From: Telmatactis stephensoni
Taxonomy: Eukaryota > Cnidaria > Anthozoa > Actiniaria > Isophelliidae
Direction of reading: 5' to 3'
Assembly (NCBI GenBank): GCA_029948255.1
Contig: JALIZF010001770.1
Location: 278,001 to 342,000, forward strand
DNA length: 64,000 bases
In this document: positions 11,626 through 20,885 of the stretch, piece by piece
Numbering within the stretch: the first letter of the stretch is position 1
Layout: every line of letters starts with the position of its first letter
Notes under the pieces: model-generated
The model's database searches: none
Told to the model about the DNA's origin: nothing
The model's input: only the letters and a program-made list of their open reading frames with translations
Program-made: the position numbers and the translations under genes

Positions 11626-12400
11626 AGTACTTGTAATGATCCGATATCTGCTTTTATGACATTGGCCAATAATTCTTGCATTGTGCATAAGTGTAGGTCA
11701 GTATTGTCTGCCTGTTTTACAATTACTGTTACAAATAATTTTTGGGGCAATCAGCAGTCCTCATGATATAGTTGCATTTCTTGTTGTCACATTTAATTGA
11801 TTCATCTGAAGATGGTTGTAGTATTCTCTTTGAGCAATTGACACAATACAAATAGGAGTGCACAGCTTTGATACAGTGAAAGCGAGGAATTCTCACTGTG
11901 TTATTCTCTGCAGTATCATCTTCTTCATTTATGGCAATTTCTTGAATAGGATCATCACTTTCTGGCGTCATTGTTTTTGAGTGGTACGTAACATGGAGAC
12001 TTTTCTTGTCATTTCACACGTGCACCTGTCAAAAAATCAATTGAAATGATTCTGGAAACTTGGAGTGGTTCCCTTGGAAACAATGAATTACTACAAGTGT
12101 TATAGAAATTATAATATTAAAAGTTGTAAATTTCTTTTACCTGAAGTGGTGAAAAATGGTATACTCTGCCAAGTTGTATGTTGTCAACATGGTTTTCCCA
12201 AATATCAGCTTCAATCTGTCCAGTTCCATCGGATATGGTCACAGTGAGCAAATGGAAGTTCATTTGCCCAACATTTCTCTCAGTGTTCACGTGAGCCACT
12301 TTAGCATGCAGAGTCACATCTGGACTGTCGACATCTTGATTGATGTCATAGTCAATGACTTCTTTTGTCTTTATTGGACAAATCTGTTGCAGCTCTGCAT
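11625..12400 (-). pseudogene. RPA-like OB-fold and zinc-ribbon protein, broken
   Basis: Part one (about 12,390-12,140) reads VDSPDVTLHAKVAHVN, then ISDGTGQIEADIWENH, typical of an RPA70-type OB fold, and ends at a possible donor (CAG then gtaaaa). Part two (about 12,020-11,729) follows an acceptor but has an early in-frame TGA. It contains a four-Cys ribbon (YCVNCSKRI ... CDNKKC) and continues into VTVIVKQADN in another frame. RPA-like proteins bind single-stranded DNA and occur both as host genes and as cargo of elements such as Helitrons. Stop and frameshift make this a remnant. Confidence 0.55.
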
Positions 12401-12409
12401 ACTGGAAAC

Positions 12410-13190
12410 TATACTCCATGCAGTCTATTCGAGCTGAAGCTGGCTTGTGATTGGAGAATATGCCTTGTAGGGGCTTGTGGTCTGTGATGACGTCAAACAT
12501 TGAACCATATAAGTATAAGTGGAACTTCTCAACTCCTCAGACTGCTGCAAGCATTTCTCTCTCTGTTTGTGAATACCTCATTTCAACGTCGCTTAACGCA
12601 CGACTTGCATAACTGATGACGTTGTCTCCTTGTAACAGGATTGCTCCGAGTCCAACAGGACTAGCATCAGCAATTACTTCGGACTTCTTGGTTGGGTCGA
12701 AGTAGGACATCACTTCTTCACCTGTTAGGGCCAATTTGACGCTGTCGAAGGATTTTTGTTCTGCGTCTTCCCATTTCCAGGTTGTTTCTTGTCTTGTGAG
12801 GTTACGTAGTGGGGCTGTGATGTCTGTGTAGTGAGCCATTCCAAGGAAAGATTTAACTTCACTTGCGTTCTGTGGTGGGTTAGCATTCTTGATGGCTTCG
12901 ACTTTCCGAGGGTCAGGTCTCATGCCTTCTGCACTGAAAATATGACCATAGAAAGAAATTTCTGGCTGGGCGAACTTGCATTTCTCTTTATTAAGGCGTA
13001 CATCCATTTCTTTAAGCCTGGCAGGCGTAGCATAGAGGTTTCTGTTGTGGTTTTCCTGACCTTTACCATATACGATGATGTCATCAGACAGATTGCATCC
13101 TTGTAGTCCTGACATAATCTCTTCAAGGGCATTTTGGAAAATCTCTGATGCTGCTTCGCTTCTCGCAATTTCATTGAACCAAATCTTGAG
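12410..13190 (-). pseudogene. Gypsy-type RT (C-terminal half) and RNase H fragment
   Basis: The frame contains the RT palm motif (NLSDDIIVYGKG), then KCKFAQPEISFYGHIFS and the RNase H start (VIADASPVGLGAILLQGD, YSQTEREMLA). A TDHKPLQGIF piece of RNase H continues near 12,480 in another frame. The N-terminal RT, integrase and LTR of this copy are missing. It may be the displaced 3' part of the Gypsy element whose gag lies at 16,990-17,941. It is dead by truncation and frameshift. Confidence 0.7.
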
Positions 13191-13465
13191 AAAACATTCC
13201 TTAAAGCAATGTAGCATAAGTAACCTTGATTTAGACACATAAATATACGTATTTGAAGCTAATAGACAATTGCTAGAAGTCGAGTTTATATTCTGTGTAC
13301 GCCAGAAAGGAATTTCTTTTGACCGGTACAGTATCAGTACATACATATTTTATACATCCAAGATTTTATTAAACCAAATCACGAGAATACAATAGTAAAG
13401 ACAAAGTAGTATGAGTATCCTTGATTTAGACATAAAGTTCAATATACTTACTTGAAGCTACTAAT
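13176..13465. repeat. Imperfect direct duplication, about 95 bp, two copies
   Basis: A block starting ttgaaccaaatc (13,176-13,268) recurs as ttaaaccaaatc (13,369-13,465). Both run through ccttgatttagacata and tttgaagcta/cttgaagcta. They are diverged and about 190 bp apart. Confidence 0.55.
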
Positions 13466-13923
13466 ACTCTTCAAACATTGAATGGTATTTAGCCGTCGCA
13501 ACATCAACATCTATACAAATTCCAATAGATTTCAGTGAATATACATTCAAAACTCCACTAAAAATACGGTACCGTTTTTAAGTTATTTCTCTATTTCTAG
13601 TGAAATGACTGACATTTTCATGTTGTAGTGTCAATATTCTTCGATAACTTTGATGAATCATACCGCACACTTGTCAAACATACATGGTCTTTACGTTGTT
13701 TTGCTTTCCATATCAAGCTCTAAAAATTTTACTGAACTACTTTACTTTACTGAACAGCTTTTACCAGTTTACAAATTCATTTGAAGTAAAAAGACCTACC
13801 AAAATCGGCTATAATTTAGCTCTGCAAACACAACATAAACACCGTATTTACTAAAGAAATGATTAGCGATTCCGATGTAAACACCCATTTCAAATCACGT
13901 GACGCGTTAGCCAATTAGGTCTA
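13466..13923. other. Non-coding stretch
   Basis: No gene or clear repeat is visible between the Gypsy RT fragment and the short LTR-like repeat at 13,924. Confidence 0.4.
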
Positions 13924-13996
13924 TTAGGACTTTACTAACACTGTTCGCATGCTGTCTCCGCATCCCATAATACACAGGTAACCCAACTACATTACA
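13924..13996 (-). repeat. LTR-like repeat of Gypsy B, 3' copy
   Basis: Identical over 69 bp to 16,912-16,980, with one mismatch if extended to 73 bp. It is preceded on the minus strand by a polypurine tract. Confidence 0.65.
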
Positions 13997-14079
13997 TCTC
14001 TTCCCTCTGGGATGACGTCATGAACTGTAACGTTCAACTGTAAACTAAACCAAAACATGTTCCATTATATCAACAAAGT

Positions 14080-15332
14080 TCACTTGGTAACGAAGTCATC
14101 TAAGTAACGTGGGGGGCGTCGTTCACGCTGTGGTCTCTCATAAGAAGGTGCAGCAGGTGTAGCACCCAAATCTTTAACTGGTGTAGGCAATTCCACTGAC
14201 TCCTGTGGTTCTTCCAATGTCACGTCACAAGTTGATAGCTGAGGTTTCTCTACTCCTCTCCCCACCAGTTTCTCTACTCCTCTCCCCACCAAGTGGTCCA
14301 CGTGTCGTCGAGAGACAACTCCATCTTCCCATTGGACCTGATACGACAGGGGGCCTGTACGACTCTCAACTTCACCCAGCTTCCACTTGCTGCCTCGTCC
14401 AAAGTTCTTAATGAGAACAGGATCTCCTTCACTGAACTGGCGCAGGTTTGTTTTCCCACCATGATTCTTCTTTTGAGCGGTCTGTTGTTGCTGCACTTGT
14501 GGGCGAACTTCTGGTCTAACCAGATCAAGTTTGGTGCGTAGACGGCGGATAAACAGGAGTTCTGCAGGTGTTTGACCAGTCGTTGTTTGGGGGGTGGTCC
14601 TATATGACAGGAGAAATCTTGACACTTTTGTTGATAATGTTCCACCCTCCCCTTCCATCTTCTTCATGCCCTCCTTGAATATTCTCACCGCACGCTCTGC
14701 CATACCATTTGAAGATGGATGTCTAGGTGATGTTCTCACATGCAATATTCCATTGCTCTTCATGAAATGAGAAAACTCTTTGCTTGTGAAACCCGTGCCA
14801 TTGTCTGATACCACCATTTCGGGAATTCCATGTGTTGCAAAAGCCTGTCGTAGCTTTTCTATGGTTGGCTTAGATCCTGTGCTGGAAGTTGGGTAAACCT
14901 CCAACCACTTACTGTACGCATCAATAATCAACAAAAAATGAGTTCCCAAGAAGGGACCTGCGTGGTCAATGTGCACCCTCGACCAAGGCTTGTCTGGCCA
15001 CTCCCAAGGATGGAGAGGGGCAGTGGCAGGGCTGGTACTGTGAAGTTGACACTGCACACATGATTTTACAGTGTTTTCAATGTCTCTAGCCCTGTCTCTA
15101 GCCCTGGCCACCACCAGTGGCTACGTGCCAGACTCTTCATACGGACAATCCCTGGGTGACATTCATGTAGACCTGCTAACAGCGTGCCCCTCCCGGGTTG
15201 GGGAATGACAACTCTGTGGCCCCATAGCAGACATCCCTCATATATACTTAACTCACTTCTCTTTAAATAAAAAGGCTTCAGTGTTTCATCTGGGCATTTC
15301 TCTGGCCATCCTAGTTGCACGTGCCTCAACAC
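14080..15332 (-). pseudogene. Gypsy B integrase region
   Basis: Two overlapping frames (15,332-15,066 and 15,114-14,080) encode the zinc-binding domain (HECHPGIVRMKSLARSHWWWPG, CVQCQ) and the DDE core. The acidic residues sit in RVHIDHAGPF, VVSDNGTGF and GMAERAVRIF. A C-terminal SH3-like part follows (GDPVLIKNFG ... VSRRHVDHLVG) with a short local duplication (VGRGVEK twice). A frame change near 15,090 separates the zinc domain from the core. The enzyme would insert the cDNA copy; this copy looks disabled. Confidence 0.75.
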
Positions 15333-15512
15333 TCATTTCAGTAGAGGGTCATTAGCTGTCCATTCTGCAATGTTCTCTGCATTGACTGGAGAGTATGTTA
15401 ACTGCTCAACCAGAAAAATAGCTTCCCCGGGTGTAGGTACATCCATCTGTTTCCTTGAGTGGTAGCCTGCTTAGGCCATCTGCATTACCATTTTTCTCTC
15501 CTTCTCGATAAC

Positions 15513-16073
15513 CTAATTTGTAGTCATACGCTGCAAGAGTGAGGGCCCATCTCTGGATTCATCTCTGGATTCATACGTACGTACAATAACACGGGGTATG
15601 CCTTGCATGAGGTTTTGAATGGCCCGCTGAAAAATGCCTGGCGCTGAAGAAATCCCATATGGAAGACGGTTGTATCGGAACAACCCTTTGTGTGTGTTTA
15701 TGGTTGTATAAACTTTGGAGGCTTCATCCAATTCTAGCTGCTGATATGCCTGACTTAGATCTAGCTTGATAAATAAGGTTCCTCCCCCCAGTGAGGCATA
15801 CAGATCTTCGATCTTGGGTATGGGGTAGTTGTCTAATGTAGAGACTTGGTTCAAGGTCACCTTATAATCCCCACAAATTCTAAGGGATCCATCTTCTTTA
15901 ACTATAGTTACAATGGGGATTGCCCATTCAGAAAATTCAACAGGTTCCAGTATCTGTTCTTTAACTAAGCGTTCTAGTTCTGTTTCAATTTTCTCACGCA
16001 GGGTATAGGCTACTGGTCTGGGTTTGAAATACCTTGTTTTCTCTGTGATATTGACATAGATTTTGGCTTTCAC
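15513..16073 (-). pseudogene. Gypsy B reverse transcriptase, N-terminal half
   Basis: The frame carries PVAYTLREKIETELERLV, IVTIVKEDGSLRICGDYK and FIKLDLSQAYQQLELD (RT motif A with its Asp), then RLPYGISSAPGIFQR (motif B region). It ends before the YxDD-type palm motif, so no active RT can be made. The break is followed at once by unrelated sequence leading to the integrase zinc domain. Confidence 0.75.
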
Positions 16074-16600
16074 TCCTTCGATGTCCCAAACTTATCTGAC
16101 TCTTTTCCCTTGTGGGGACATTTGGATGGATATGGCCTACTCTTTTGCATGCAAAACACGCAACATTTTGAAACTTACAACCTTGTGGGCTATGATTTCC
16201 TCCACATCTATAACACGATTCTCCGACTCTTGTTTCTTTTTCTTTCCTGTAACTCGCTCTATTGGCTACCCCATGTTGTTATGTGGGTTAACTGGTAACC
16301 CTGTTTACTTGTTTGTCGTCTTGTTGGTGTAAATATTCCATTTTTTCCTTACCATTTCCATCGAAAGGAGCAGATCATATGCCTTCTTTTAGGTTAGGTT
16401 CCCTTTAGACAGGAGTCTTAGTTGAATTCGCTCATCCTTAATCCCGCACACAATTCTAATCATATCATTTCCAAAGTGTCTTTTAACTCGCAGGGGTTCT
16501 GCCAAATTCCTCAGACATATTTAGCGACTGTCTTACCTTCTTCCTGCGACCTGTTATGAAATTTGAATCTTTGAATAGTCCCTGAGGGTTTCGAGGCCAA

Positions 16601-16861
16601 CTAGTTTTGGACTAGATGTACTAACTCCTTATATGACTTTTTTGATGGTTTGGTTGGAGCCAACAGGTCACTCATGAGTTTATAAATCTTGGCGCCACAA
16701 ACACTTAACAAAATGGCGCGCCTCCTCGCTTTCTCATCATCCGTTTTGTCTCCAATGCCGTTCGCCACAAAATACTGTCCTAATCGTTCCGTATAATGCT
16801 CCCATGTATCCACATTCTCGTCAAAAGCTTCCACTCGTCCAAACGTGAACTGTGATGCCAT
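16601..16861 (-). pseudogene. Gypsy B gag, N-terminal fragment
   Basis: An ATG 47 bp inside the 5' repeat starts MASQFTFGRVEAFDE, then WEHYTERLGQYF and LLSVCGAKIYKLM, a capsid-like pattern common in metazoan Gypsy gag. It runs 86 aa before the frame fails; 16,074-16,600 holds degraded gag sequence without a long frame. Confidence 0.6.
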
Positions 16862-16907
16862 TTTCGTTAGTTTATTTTCTCCTCGTCGCCAATGAAGTGT
16901 ACCTTGA

Positions 16908-16980
16908 TTAAGACTTTACTAACACTGTTCGCATGCTGTCTCCGCATCCCATAATACACAGGTAACCCAACTACATTACA
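16908..16980 (-). repeat. LTR-like repeat of Gypsy B, 5' copy
   Basis: This is the partner of 13,924-13,996. It begins exactly where the protease-coding sequence of Gypsy A stops being readable, so B probably inserted into A here. Confidence 0.65.
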
Positions 16981-17941
16981 AGTTCACTGTAGTTCCTGAA
17001 TCTATCATCATGTTGACTTCTTTTTCTTGAATTAGTACATTGCAGGATGGTAAGTTTGATTTTTTTTCTGGTTTAACTGTGAAGGTGTATCCTTTTTCTC
17101 AATTCTCTTCATCTTCACTGTCTTGCGTGACACTGCATATGCGATTATTTGTATTTCTATTTCTGGATTTGTTCTACAAACACGTGCAAAGTGACCCATT
17201 TTTCCACAGGCACGACATTCTTGGTTCTTTGCAGGGCATTCATTTCGATGAGGGAATTCCCCTCCACAATGCCAGCAGGTTAGCTTCCTGTTAACTTCTT
17301 TTTTTTTTTTTTGAGTACTTTCTTGATTGTGTGACCTCGGCCTGCCGTGTGACGTGGATTTACATGCACGTGCTTGAGAGTTGTTGATGTTTTGAGCAAG
17401 CTTTCGAGGAGACCTTTTTGCATCTTTCACTGTGTTTACTTTAGATTCTGTTTTCTCTACTTGAGTTGCTTGAGACTCACTTAATTCTAGTGCTCTTCCA
17501 AGCTGAAGCAGTTTTTTCAGGTCGAAGTTTTCTCGTAAGGCACGGCATCTCAAAGCGTTTGACGTACATGTCAAAATGATGTGTTCTTTGATCTCTTTGT
17601 CTAAGTCGGCAAAGTCACATGTTTTAGCAAGCTGGTGTAATCTTGTATGATAAGTATCTAAAGACTCTCCTTCATTTTGTTTTCGCTGTTCTGAAATTGT
17701 AGACTTCGTATGTAGTGTTAACTTGAGGATTAAAGTACGCGTTTAGCTTTTCGATCGCTACGTCATAGTCTTCATCTTCGCCGGTATCGGTAAGCGTGTC
17801 AAATACATCAGGTCCTGTATAGTGAAGTAAAAGAGTAAAAAGACGAAGAGTCTTTCAAGGCACTTCAACCATATCTCCCATCGAGGGCCTGCATTGTTGT
17901 ACGTTAAAGGCCGGAAAATCTGGAATATTGATTGCCATCTT
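16981..17941 (-). pseudogene. Gypsy A gag with zinc knuckles and start of protease
   Basis: The likely start (17,941) reads MAINIPDFPAFNVQQC and meets a stop soon after. The rest is open from 17,574: a basic linker, then two CCHC-type knuckles (CWHCGGEFPHRNEC; CRACGKMGHFARVC) that would bind the RNA. At 17,010-16,985 the frame reads a retropepsin active site (DSGTT), after which Gypsy B begins. It lies directly inside the 5' LTR at 17,952-18,176. An early stop plus the insertion make it non-functional. Confidence 0.7.
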
Positions 17942-17951
17942 CTCACCAGTT

Positions 17952-18176
17952 GTTGTGTTCTCTTCTAGTCGTTTAATTACTATATAATTTATGTACATAT
18001 ATAATTAGAAATAAGGTAATGATTTGGATGAATTTTATGACATTTTTAATGTTCACAGACATGTTTCGAGGTACCAGACCTCATCCTCAGTGTGACTATC
18101 ATAACACGTAGACCATTTGGATCTGTACTCTACGACATATATAATTACGATCACTTGCGTGACGTACTACATTACA
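17952..18176 (-). repeat. 5' LTR of Gypsy A, with a hairpin-forming core
   Basis: On the minus strand it begins TGTAATGTAG, the same start as Gypsy B, and ends ACACAACA just before a CTGGTGAG primer-binding candidate and the gag start. Inside (18,051-18,105) lies a compact fold: GAGGT and ACCTC arms around a short loop, then CGAAAC, with an outer TCACA/TGTGA stem. No 3' LTR of this element was found in the window. Confidence 0.55.
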
Positions 18177-18179
18177 GGT

Positions 18180-19384
18180 CGTTTTAAATGCAATTCATAG
18201 TTACTGTCTGGTGAAATTGCTAAAGCTGAATAATACTGTTCTTCTGTAATACCAACAGAGTTGAAAATGAAAGTTGGAATACCAAGTTGCTTGACCATTG
18301 CAATTACTTCATACATGAATTTTTGCCAGTACTGTGCTGTACCAGGGATTTGTCTTAAAAATAAGTATGCCTGATCTTGACAAATGAGGTTTGCTAGTCT
18401 TGAGAAGCGGTAACTGGTTGACCATCAATTGGGCAATATTTATACTATCTGAAACTTTTTTTTGCTCGATGAGATTCTGGATTAGTTGCAAATCTTCCAC
18501 TGTAATGTAGAAGCCTCACATTGAAGTATTTAGTAAGAGAAATGTTAATTTGCCTTTCTGTTGTGCAGCCATGTTTGCCTTTAGTAAAGAGTACTGAAAA
18601 TGCTAGTTGCTCACATTGTTTATCAAGCATCAATGAAACTCTCCTGATGCTATATTAAACATTTCATTTCCACTTGATTGGTTATTATCATTAGGATAGG
18701 TGGGTACAACAGACTGTAAGCATGTTTCATGTACTGCAGCTCTGTGGTCATTAAGAGGATCTTCATTATCACTATTTAATTCATTTTCTGGCACTTTATC
18801 ATTTGATTGAATGTCTACACTTCCAGTCATATTACATTGTAGCATAGAATCACTTTGTTGTTATGTTGTTTGAGGAAGTTTGTTGGTTTGTGTTATTATG
18901 AAAAGTGATTAAATTGTTGTCAATATTGTTAATATCAATGACAATATTTTTATATAATGGATTGTTTGCCCTGAGCCAATGGAGAGCCTGTTGTAAGAAT
19001 TCAGGTCGTTCAGCCTGAAAATAGACATGTCCTCTGAATTGTAACTTTTTCTTCAGTTTCAACATTATAATGCCAGATTTCTCAGGTGCACGTGGCAATT
19101 GATTACGTCTCGTCACATGCAACTGGTATATTACATATTGCACCCTTAATTTTTCTTTGTTGTCCTTTAGGCATGATAATAATCTTCTGAAAAACTATGC
19201 GTTGAGCTATTAGTATTTGTTCTAATTTCTCTAGTGAAGCAAGCTGTGTGGGTATTTCGTCAACATACAACTGATTGACAACAGCTTGACATGGGAGTTT
19301 TCCCTGTAAAGCTTTTGAGTGACATGTCTTGCATATGTATTCTTTACCATCAAAAGAAATTTGGATGCTGAAATAATTTTTCAC
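18180..19384 (-). pseudogene. Helitron Rep/helicase ORF, N-terminal fragment
   Basis: From the high end: a DUF6570-like Cys module (YICKTCHSKALQGKLPCQAV), VYVDEIP-type and MPKGQQRKIKGAICN motifs, a basic patch, an Asn-rich linker, and at 18,420-18,185 a Helitron_like_N stretch with ICQDQAYLFLRQIPGTAQYW and AMVKQLGIPTFIF. Several frame changes (near 19,110, 18,850, 18,630 and 18,450) break it. It stops at 18,180, where the Gypsy A LTR begins, so the Rep catalytic His motif and helicase are absent. Helitrons move by rolling-circle replication; this piece cannot. Confidence 0.65.
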
Positions 19385-19410
19385 GACAAAGGTACTTACT
19401 TCGGTTTACT

Positions 19411-19531
19411 TTATGGAATACGGGTGAATATTTCACGAGAAATTTATGTTATTAGTATACAACGAGCCTTTAGGCGAGTTGTATACAAAATAACATAAAT
19501 TTCGAGTGAAATGTTCACCAGTATTCCATAA
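19411..19531. repeat. Foldback repeat, about 45-bp arms
   Basis: tttatggaatacgggtgaata...tttatgttatt pairs with aataacataaatttc...ccagtattccataaa around a short loop containing tatacaacgagcctttaggcg. The arms are nearly perfect. It sits just upstream of the Helitron fragment. Confidence 0.75.
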
Positions 19532-19550
19532 AAAGCATCAAATAACCATG

Positions 19551-20238
19551 TTATCCTATAACTATTACACATTTTAGTCAAAAATTACGCTTTTCTAAAG
19601 AGATCATGACAAATCCTCTGTCAAACATTTCCGTGCGTTTGGTTTTTTCCCCAACCCATCTTAGCAAAGCCGTTGTATTTTTTCTCTTTGCTTGACGGAG
19701 CACTTCTCGAGCTTTGGGTAGTTTTTACCTCTCAAATATCGGCCAGTGGAATTTCTGTAAAACGTTAGAGTATTTGGTTCATATTCAGATCCATTATATT
19801 TGCGAATTTCCAGTAGAAAATGTTTGACAGGAATGTTCAAGCGTTCTGATTCAGTTGGACTCTCTTTGCAGTACGGAGCTTGTGAAGTCCAAAGCCTTCT
19901 TAGTGTCCACCTCAGTCTTCTGTGTTCTTGGCTTCTTTGGTGCCTCTATAATGATCAATATTTTCTTCTGAGAGAGAAGAAATCGCATTTGAAGTAGTTG
20001 AACTCGATCGAAACTCAACGATACAAATGCGCCGGCCATTTCCTGCTCATTTCTCAGCTAATTATATATTCAAAAAAATATTGAATTTCATTGGCTAAAT
20101 TCAAATTTTGAGCAATCTGATTGGCTAATACATTTTGTGAAATACCGCTCTGTATTCATAGCAAATCCATGAAATACCGCTTGTATTTATAGAAAATGCT
20201 TAGATCTGATTGGCTAATGTGTAACAGTTATAGGATAA
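19551..20238. mobile_element. MITE-like element with 23-bp inverted ends
   Basis: The ends start TTATCCTATAACT and pair over 23 bp with one mismatch (19,551-19,573 against 20,216-20,238). The interior has repeated gaaataccgct and attggctaa words and no coding signal. The target duplication is not clear. Confidence 0.6.
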
Positions 20239-20639
20239 TGTATCTTATTTGGAATTTTTCCCTGAAGACAGTCGCACTGATACATGTATTTAACAAGTTG
20301 TGCATGCATTTTTTTGGGGAGTCGCAGATTGACAAAGAAAAATGCAAGTGACACAAACATAATGTAATATCAGCCTGGCATATTCACGGAAATCCCAAAG
20401 ATATTAAATATACAACATTCAAAAAAGAACGTATTTTTACATTTTTTGACTGGTTTATTAGATTTTCTTTATAGTTTTCAATTGATTTAAAGCTGCATGA
20501 ATCCCTTTTAACCTACTGTCTGAGAAGCAGAACTGTTTTTTTGTTCTTGGCAGGGCAAGGGTGACATGTCACATACACGTTACATTACTAATAATATACA
20601 TGAAAAAAATTCTCGATGCTGATTGGCTGAGAGCAGTGC

Positions 20640-20745
20640 AGTTCAAATGTAATACCAGTGCAAAAATCTGTAATACCAGTGCAAAAATCTGTAACACCAG
20701 TGCAAAAATCTGTAACACCAGTGCAAATTACATTTGAATTTACAG
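20640..20745. repeat. Tandem repeat, about 21-bp unit
   Basis: The unit ccagtgcaaaaatctgtaa recurs four times with small changes. It is bounded by cagttcaaatgtaa on the left and ttacatttgaatt on the right, which are inverted copies, so the array sits inside a small inverted repeat. Confidence 0.75.
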
Positions 20746-20762
20746 GTGCAAAAATGTGCTTA

Positions 20763-20852
20763 CCACTGTTTTCATTGATACGCGCCCGACTGATAAAAGT
20801 TCGTTGGTCGAGTTTGATTTACTGTTCCGTCAATCAAATACAAAGTGGGCGG
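20763..20852 (+). repeat. Left TIR of Tc1/IS630-type element
   Basis: 90 bp, identical in reverse complement to 26,177-26,266. It ends 33 bp before the transposase ATG, so it probably contains or borders the promoter. Confidence 0.9.
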
Positions 20853-20885
20853 GACTACACACCGTCAAGGCGGGAATGATTCAAG

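Larger units (their letters stand above)
13924..16980 (-). mobile_element. Gypsy retrotransposon B, internally deleted, with very short LTR-like repeats
   Basis: A direct repeat of 69-73 bp (13,924-13,996 and 16,908-16,980) brackets gag, RT and integrase, all on the minus strand. Read on that strand, the repeat begins TGTAATGTAG. The 3' copy is preceded by a purine tract (agagggaagaga), as expected before a 3' LTR, and a TGGCGACG-like primer-binding candidate follows the 5' copy. RNase H and the second half of RT are missing between integrase and RT. Either the LTRs are unusually short or the outer parts were lost. Confidence 0.65.

Noticed and set aside
20640..20745. Short regular repeats resembling a CRISPR array
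   Set aside because: The units are adjacent with no unique spacers, and the surroundings are eukaryotic; it is a plain tandem repeat.
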